Below, in pieces: positions 59,963 through 64,000 of a stretch of 64,000 nucleotides of DNA. Source of the DNA: Phaeobacter piscinae (lineage in GTDB: Bacteria; Pseudomonadota; Alphaproteobacteria; Rhodobacterales; Rhodobacteraceae); NCBI RefSeq assembly GCF_002407245.1, contig NZ_CP010681.1:806001-870000 (forward strand), given 5' to 3'. The notes under the pieces were generated by a model, which saw only the letters and a program-made list of their open reading frames with translations, was not told where the DNA came from and ran no database searches. Made by a program: the position numbers and the translations under genes. Each line of letters starts with the position of its first letter. The stretch's first letter is position 1.

Positions 59963-62212
59963 ATGTCGCTTCCCCCCGGTTTCCTTGACGAATTGCGCAC
60001 CCGCGTCAGCCTCACGCAGGTTGTCGGGCGCAAGGTCATGTGGGATCAGCGCAAATCGAACCAGGGCAAGGGCGACATGTGGGCACCATGCCCGTTTCAC
60101 CATGAGAAATCCGCCAGCTTTCACGTCGATGACCGCAAGGGGTTTTACTACTGCTTTGGCTGCCATGCCAAAGGGGACGCGCTGAAATTTGTGCAGGAAA
60201 CCGAGAATGTCGGCTTCATGGAGGCGGTGCAGATTCTGGCGCAGGAGGCGGGGATGGAAATGCCCGCCCGTGATCCAAGGGCGCAGCAGAAACAGGATCA
60301 CCGGGCCCAACTGGCCGAGGTGATGGAACAGGCCGTGCGGTTCTTTCGCCTGCAACTCAACACGCGGGCCGGGGAGGGCGCGCGCAGCTATCTGGCGCGA
60401 CGCGGGCTGAGTGGCCCCGCGCTGGAACGTTGGGAAATCGGCTTTGCGCCGGAAGGGTGGCAGAACCTCTGGGATGCGCTGCGCGGCAAGGGCGTGCCGG
60501 AAGAGCTGATCATGGGGGCAGGTCTTGCCAAACCGTCCAACAAGGGCGGCAAACCCTATGACACCTTCCGCAACCGGATCATGTTCCCGATCCGTGATGC
60601 GCGCGGGAGGGCGATAGCCTTTGGCGGGCGCGCAATGGATCCGCGCGACAATGCGAAATATCTGAACTCTCCGGAGACGGCGCTGTTTGACAAGGGGCGC
60701 AGCCTTTACAACCACGGGCCTGCGCGCACCGCCTCAGGGAAATCCGGCCAGCTGCTGGTTGCCGAAGGTTACATGGATGTGATTGCGCTGGCTGAAGGCG
60801 GCTTTGAGGCGTCGGTGGCGCCTTTGGGCACGGCAATCACTGAAAACCAGCTGCAAATGCTGTGGCGGATCGCGGATGAGCCGATCATTGCGCTGGATGG
60901 GGACACTGCAGGCCTGCGCGCAGCGATGCGTCTGATCGATCTGGCCCTGCCTTTGTTGGAGGCGGGGAAATCCCTGCGCTTTGCGCTTATGCCGGAAGGC
61001 AAGGACCCGGATGATCTGATCCGCGCCGAAGGGCGCGAGGCCGTGCAGGCGGTGCTGGATCAGGCGATGCCAATGGTGCGGCTGCTGTGGCAGCGCGAGA
61101 CCGAAGGCAAGGTGTTTGACAGCCCGGAACGCAAGGCGGCGCTGGACAAGGCGCTGCGCGACAAGATCCGATTGATCCGCGATCCGTCGATCCGCCGCCA
61201 CTATGGCGAGGACCTGCAGGATCTACGCTGGGAGTTGTTTCGCGGGGGGCGCCCGCGGGAGGATACTGCCGGGTCCGGTCTGGATCTCGGCTTTGATGCT
61301 GCGCCTGACCCTGGTTTTGATCCGGGGAGCAGGCCCGCAGATGATCCCGGTTTTGGGGCAGATTACGACGCTGGGTACGATCCGGGCTATGATCCGGCGG
61401 GCTACGATCCGGGGCATGATGTCGGCTATGATGCTGGACCCTACGATGCCGGGGCCGCGCCAGCGGGTGTGCCTGCCGGTCGGTCCGACTCATCGGGCGG
61501 TCAGGGCTATGCAGGCAAACAAGGTGGCTATGCGGGCGGCAAATCCCGCAAGGGCAGCGGGTTTCGCGATGGTACGCGCATGCCCTGGCGGGGCAAGAAC
61601 GCCCCGCCGCAGCCGCTGGAAACCACGCGCAACTCTCTGCTGGCCGGTGGCAGCGAGGAGTCGCTGGTGCGGGTGCGCGAGGCGGTGATCCTGGCCACGG
61701 TGATCACCACCCCGGCCGTCATCGCCAAATATGAGGTCAATCTGGAGCGCATGGCCTGTATAGGATCAGATCACGCGCTGCTGCGCGATCTGGTGCTGCG
61801 CCATGGCGTGGATGCGCCCGAACGGCTGAAAGAGGAAATAGCTGCAGCTGCCGGGGCGCATGCCCTTGAAAACCTCTTTGCGCTTCGCCATGTGGCAATC
61901 AGCCCCTGTCTGCGCCGTCCCGGTGACGTTGAAGTGGCCAGCCTGACCCTGGCGGAGGAGTTTGCCAAACTGGAGGCGAGCCGTGGGCTCGACGCCGAAC
62001 TGGCCGAGGCGGAAGAGGATTTGGACGGGCTGGCAGATGAAGCCGTGACATGGCGACTGGGGCAGGCGGCAGAAGCCCGCAACAAGGCCGTGCGCAGCGA
62101 GAATGAAGACCGTGCGCAATATGATGTGGGGGAGAACGGAGCGCGTCTGAACCGTGAGGAACGCGACGCTTTCGGAGCCCTGTTGGAACGAATTGGCTAC
62201 TCCAAGAAGTGA
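59963..62212 (+). CDS. dnaG: DNA primase
   Basis: The 749-residue protein has the CHC2 zinc finger (C43, H46, C64, C67), the TOPRIM catalytic domain with LLVAEGYMDVIALAEGG (about 263) and DGDTAGLRAA (about 311), and a C-terminal DnaB-binding helical domain (about 560-740). It makes RNA primers at the replication fork. Between core and C-terminal domain, residues about 446-510 are low-complexity Asp/Gly/Tyr/Pro repeats such as YDPGYDPAGYDPGHD, which would be a flexible linker. dnaG followed by rpoD is the conserved order. Confidence 0.96.
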   Translation: MSLPPGFLDELRTRVSLTQVVGRKVMWDQRKSNQGKGDMWAPCPFHHEKSASFHVDDRKGFYYCFGCHAKGDALKFVQETENVGFMEAVQILAQEAGMEMPARDPRAQQKQDHRAQLAEVMEQAVRFFRLQLNTRAGEGARSYLARRGLSGPALERWEIGFAPEGWQNLWDALRGKGVPEELIMGAGLAKPSNKGGKPYDTFRNRIMFPIRDARGRAIAFGGRAMDPRDNAKYLNSPETALFDKGRSLYNHGPARTASGKSGQLLVAEGYMDVIALAEGGFEASVAPLGTAITENQLQMLWRIADEPIIALDGDTAGLRAAMRLIDLALPLLEAGKSLRFALMPEGKDPDDLIRAEGREAVQAVLDQAMPMVRLLWQRETEGKVFDSPERKAALDKALRDKIRLIRDPSIRRHYGEDLQDLRWELFRGGRPREDTAGSGLDLGFDAAPDPGFDPGSRPADDPGFGADYDAGYDPGYDPAGYDPGHDVGYDAGPYDAGAAPAGVPAGRSDSSGGQGYAGKQGGYAGGKSRKGSGFRDGTRMPWRGKNAPPQPLETTRNSLLAGGSEESLVRVREAVILATVITTPAVIAKYEVNLERMACIGSDHALLRDLVLRHGVDAPERLKEEIAAAAGAHALENLFALRHVAISPCLRRPGDVEVASLTLAEEFAKLEASRGLDAELAEAEEDLDGLADEAVTWRLGQAAEARNKAVRSENEDRAQYDVGENGARLNREERDAFGALLERIGYSKK

Positions 62213-62342
62213 CCGCTGCGCCGCAGTGAGTCGTTTTGCTAAGGAAGAGCGAAAGAAAAACGGGTAAACCGGGTGACGAATCAGCGGATCGCGATAATGA
62301 TTCGCGAAACCGAATCGCCCCAGCCCCTACGAGGAGCATTGA
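62213..62342 (+). promoter_or_regulatory. dnaG-rpoD intergenic region
   Basis: These 130 bases hold the rpoD promoter or processing site. TCGCGA occurs at 62289-62294 and 62302-62307. GAGGAGC (62331-62337) is the rpoD ribosome binding site. Confidence 0.5.
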
Positions 62343-64000
62343 ATGGCCGCCAAAGATACCGACGACCGCAAACCTGACGATCAGGAGCCCGAAATCTCTC
62401 TCGACATGAGCCAGGCTCAGGTCAAGAAGATGATCGCCGAAGCGCGTGAGAAGGGTTACATCACCTATGATCAGCTCAATCAGGTCCTGCCGCCGGATCA
62501 GGTAAGTTCGGAGCAGATCGAGGATGTGATGTCCATGCTCTCCGAAATGGGCATCAACATCATCGAGGATGAGGAAGCCGAAGAGGAAGAGCAGAAAGGC
62601 TCAACCGAACTGGTGACCACTGAGAGCAACCGCGAAGTGGCGGTGGCCGGGGCGGCAGCTGAGAAGCTGGACCGCACCGATGATCCCGTGCGGATGTATC
62701 TGCGCGAGATGGGATCTGTCGAACTGCTGAGCCGCGAGGGCGAGATCGCCATCGCGAAGCGGATCGAGGCCGGTCGCAACACGATGATCGCAGGCCTCTG
62801 CGAGAGTCCGCTGACCTTCCAGGCGATCACCATCTGGCACGATGAACTTCTGTCCGAAGACATTCTGCTGCGCGATGTGATCGACCTTGAGGCGACATTC
62901 GGCAACCAGCTGGATGAGGATGGCGAGGTGAGCGAGCCGGTGGTGGATACCTCCGCCGTGGCCGCGAACAAGCCCGCCGCCAAGGAAACCGGCCCGGAGC
63001 TGGATGCCGACGGCAATCCGATTGCCCAGGACGATGACGACGACGAAGATGATCAGGCCAATATGTCCCTTGCCGCGATGGAAGCGGCGCTGAAAGACAA
63101 GGTGCTGACCACGCTGGAGCAGATCTCCTCGGACTATGCACAGCTGAGCGAGATGCAGGACAGCCGGATTTCGGCCACCCTGAATGAAGATGGCTCCTTC
63201 AGCGACCGCGATGAGCAGGTCTATCAGTCCCTGCGCGCAGAAATCGTGCTGCTGGTGAATGAGCTGCACCTGCACAACAACCGGATCGAAGCGCTGATCG
63301 ACCAGCTCTACGGGATCAACCGTCGGGTCATGTCGATCGACAGTTCCATGGTGAAGCTGGCTGATCAGGCCCGCATCAACCGCCGTGAGTTCGTCGAGGC
63401 CTATCGCGGTCGCGAGCTGGACCCGAACTGGCTTGCTGAGATGGGCGAGAAGCCCGGGCGCGGCTGGCAGATGTTTGTCGAGCGGTCGACCGAGAAGGTT
63501 GAAGAACTGCGCGCTGACATGGCCCAGGTCGGTCAATACGTTGGTTTGGATATCTCTGAATTCCGCCGCATTGTGCAGCAGGTTCAGAAGGGCGAAAAAG
63601 AGGCCCGCCAGGCCAAGAAGGAAATGGTCGAGGCCAACCTGCGTCTCGTGATCTCCATCGCCAAGAAATACACCAACCGGGGCCTGCAGTTCCTTGACCT
63701 CATTCAGGAAGGCAACATCGGCCTGATGAAGGCGGTGGATAAATTCGAATACCGTCGCGGTTACAAGTTCTCGACCTATGCGACCTGGTGGATCCGTCAG
63801 GCGATCACCCGTTCCATCGCGGATCAGGCCCGAACCATCCGTATTCCGGTCCACATGATCGAGACCATCAACAAGCTGGTCCGTACTGGCCGCCAGATGC
63901 TGCATGAAATCGGCCGCGAGCCGACGCCGGAAGAACTGGCCGAAAAGCTACAAATGCCGCTGGAGAAGGTCCGCAAGGTGATGAAAATCGCCAAGGAGCC
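62343..64000 (+). CDS. rpoD: Primary sigma factor RpoD (sigma-70), 3' end missing
   Basis: About 552 residues are visible; the C-terminal region 4 and stop lie beyond the window. Region 1.1 starts with [20 protein letters not shown], region 1.2 reads [20 protein letters not shown], and an acidic non-conserved insert follows (DDDDDEDDQ). Regions 2.1-2.4 read [20 protein letters not shown] and [20 protein letters not shown]. Region 3.0 begins near the end. It directs transcription of housekeeping genes. Confidence 0.96.
   Translation, partial: MAAKDTDDRKPDDQEPEISLDMSQAQVKKMIAEAREKGYITYDQLNQVLPPDQVSSEQIEDVMSMLSEMGINIIEDEEAEEEEQKGSTELVTTESNREVAVAGAAAEKLDRTDDPVRMYLREMGSVELLSREGEIAIAKRIEAGRNTMIAGLCESPLTFQAITIWHDELLSEDILLRDVIDLEATFGNQLDEDGEVSEPVVDTSAVAANKPAAKETGPELDADGNPIAQDDDDDEDDQANMSLAAMEAALKDKVLTTLEQISSDYAQLSEMQDSRISATLNEDGSFSDRDEQVYQSLRAEIVLLVNELHLHNNRIEALIDQLYGINRRVMSIDSSMVKLADQARINRREFVEAYRGRELDPNWLAEMGEKPGRGWQMFVERSTEKVEELRADMAQVGQYVGLDISEFRRIVQQVQKGEKEARQAKKEMVEANLRLVISIAKKYTNRGLQFLDLIQEGNIGLMKAVDKFEYRRGYKFSTYATWWIRQAITRSIADQARTIRIPVHMIETINKLVRTGRQMLHEIGREPTPEELAEKLQMPLEKVRKVMKIAKE

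Noticed and set aside
62601..63905. Minus-strand frame (434 codons) opposite rpoD
   Set aside because: It is the antisense shadow of the conserved sigma factor.
1..64000. Mobile elements, prophage, CRISPR, toxin-antitoxin or secondary-metabolite clusters
   Set aside because: I looked for transposases, integrases, direct-repeat arrays, NRPS/PKS modules and small toxin pairs and saw none. Gene content and codon usage look uniformly chromosomal.

Overview
The window looks like a chromosomal segment of a Rhodobacteraceae (Roseobacter-group) alphaproteobacterium. This rests on the high GC content, the dnaG-rpoD pair, the heterotetrameric sarcosine oxidase operon soxBDAG, the carnitine-degradation genes, a pyrrolysine-free MttB homologue, the hemP-imelysin iron operon and the B12-type cobNW genes. 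No homology search was run. I see no transposase, integrase, phage gene or CRISPR array.

Layout. 1-3.7 kb: a cobalamin cluster. DUF1636-cobW-cobN runs leftward behind a cobalamin riboswitch on the minus strand, and cobO runs rightward. 3.8-5.2 kb: two VOC-fold genes divergent from a tandem-domain HxlR-like regulator. 5.4-7.8 kb: glpR-glpD. 7.9-14.3 kb: a leftward, probably iron-regulated operon: a 50-codon small ORF, hemP, a five-cysteine protein, imelysin, di-heme DUF1111 protein, a second imelysin and DUF1513, behind two 17-bp palindromes. 14.3-21.1 kb: LysR regulator, MBL-fold hydrolase, metG, MFS transporter, rhodanese, aldo/keto reductase. 21.2-26.2 kb: carnitine catabolism (GlxA/CdhR-type regulator, BKACE, carnitine dehydrogenase-thioesterase fusion, SDR), interrupted by an antisense DUF1203 gene. 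26.2-30.5 kb: XRE regulator divergent from a DUF2061-desaturase fusion, a DMT transporter, NUDIX hydrolase and DUF983. 30.7-32.9 kb: EF-hand protein, ECF-type sigma factor, putative anti-sigma factor and CnrX/ZraP-like sensor. 33.1-41.2 kb: a degenerate-receiver PleD homologue, DUF3572, HAD phosphatase, MttB-like methyltransferase, DUF4153 membrane protein, and an H-NOX/HNOBA-GGDEF pair.

41.5-46.9 kb: two identical tRNA-Glu genes, recJ, glpX, hom and a small lipoprotein. 47.0-49.4 kb: TetR regulator, pirin and a membrane protein. 49.5-52.3 kb: two TadE-like pseudopilins and a VWA-domain TadG. 52.7-54.1 kb: glutamate-family dehydrogenase. 54.5-59.6 kb: soxBDAG. 59.6-64 kb: a small secreted protein, dnaG and the start of rpoD, which runs off the window.

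Connections. Carnitine degradation yields glycine betaine, and sequential demethylation of betaine yields sarcosine, the substrate of the soxBDAG enzyme; the MttB-like protein could act on one of the intermediates. Two c-di-GMP synthases sit within 8 kb, one apparently controlled by gas or redox sensing and the other with receiver domains that can no longer be phosphorylated. Nothing here is plainly a wholly new system. The least explained parts are the hemP operon with its small ORF and Cys-rich protein, the EF-hand/sigma/metal-sensor operon, the DUF2061-desaturase fusion and the atypical H-NOX.
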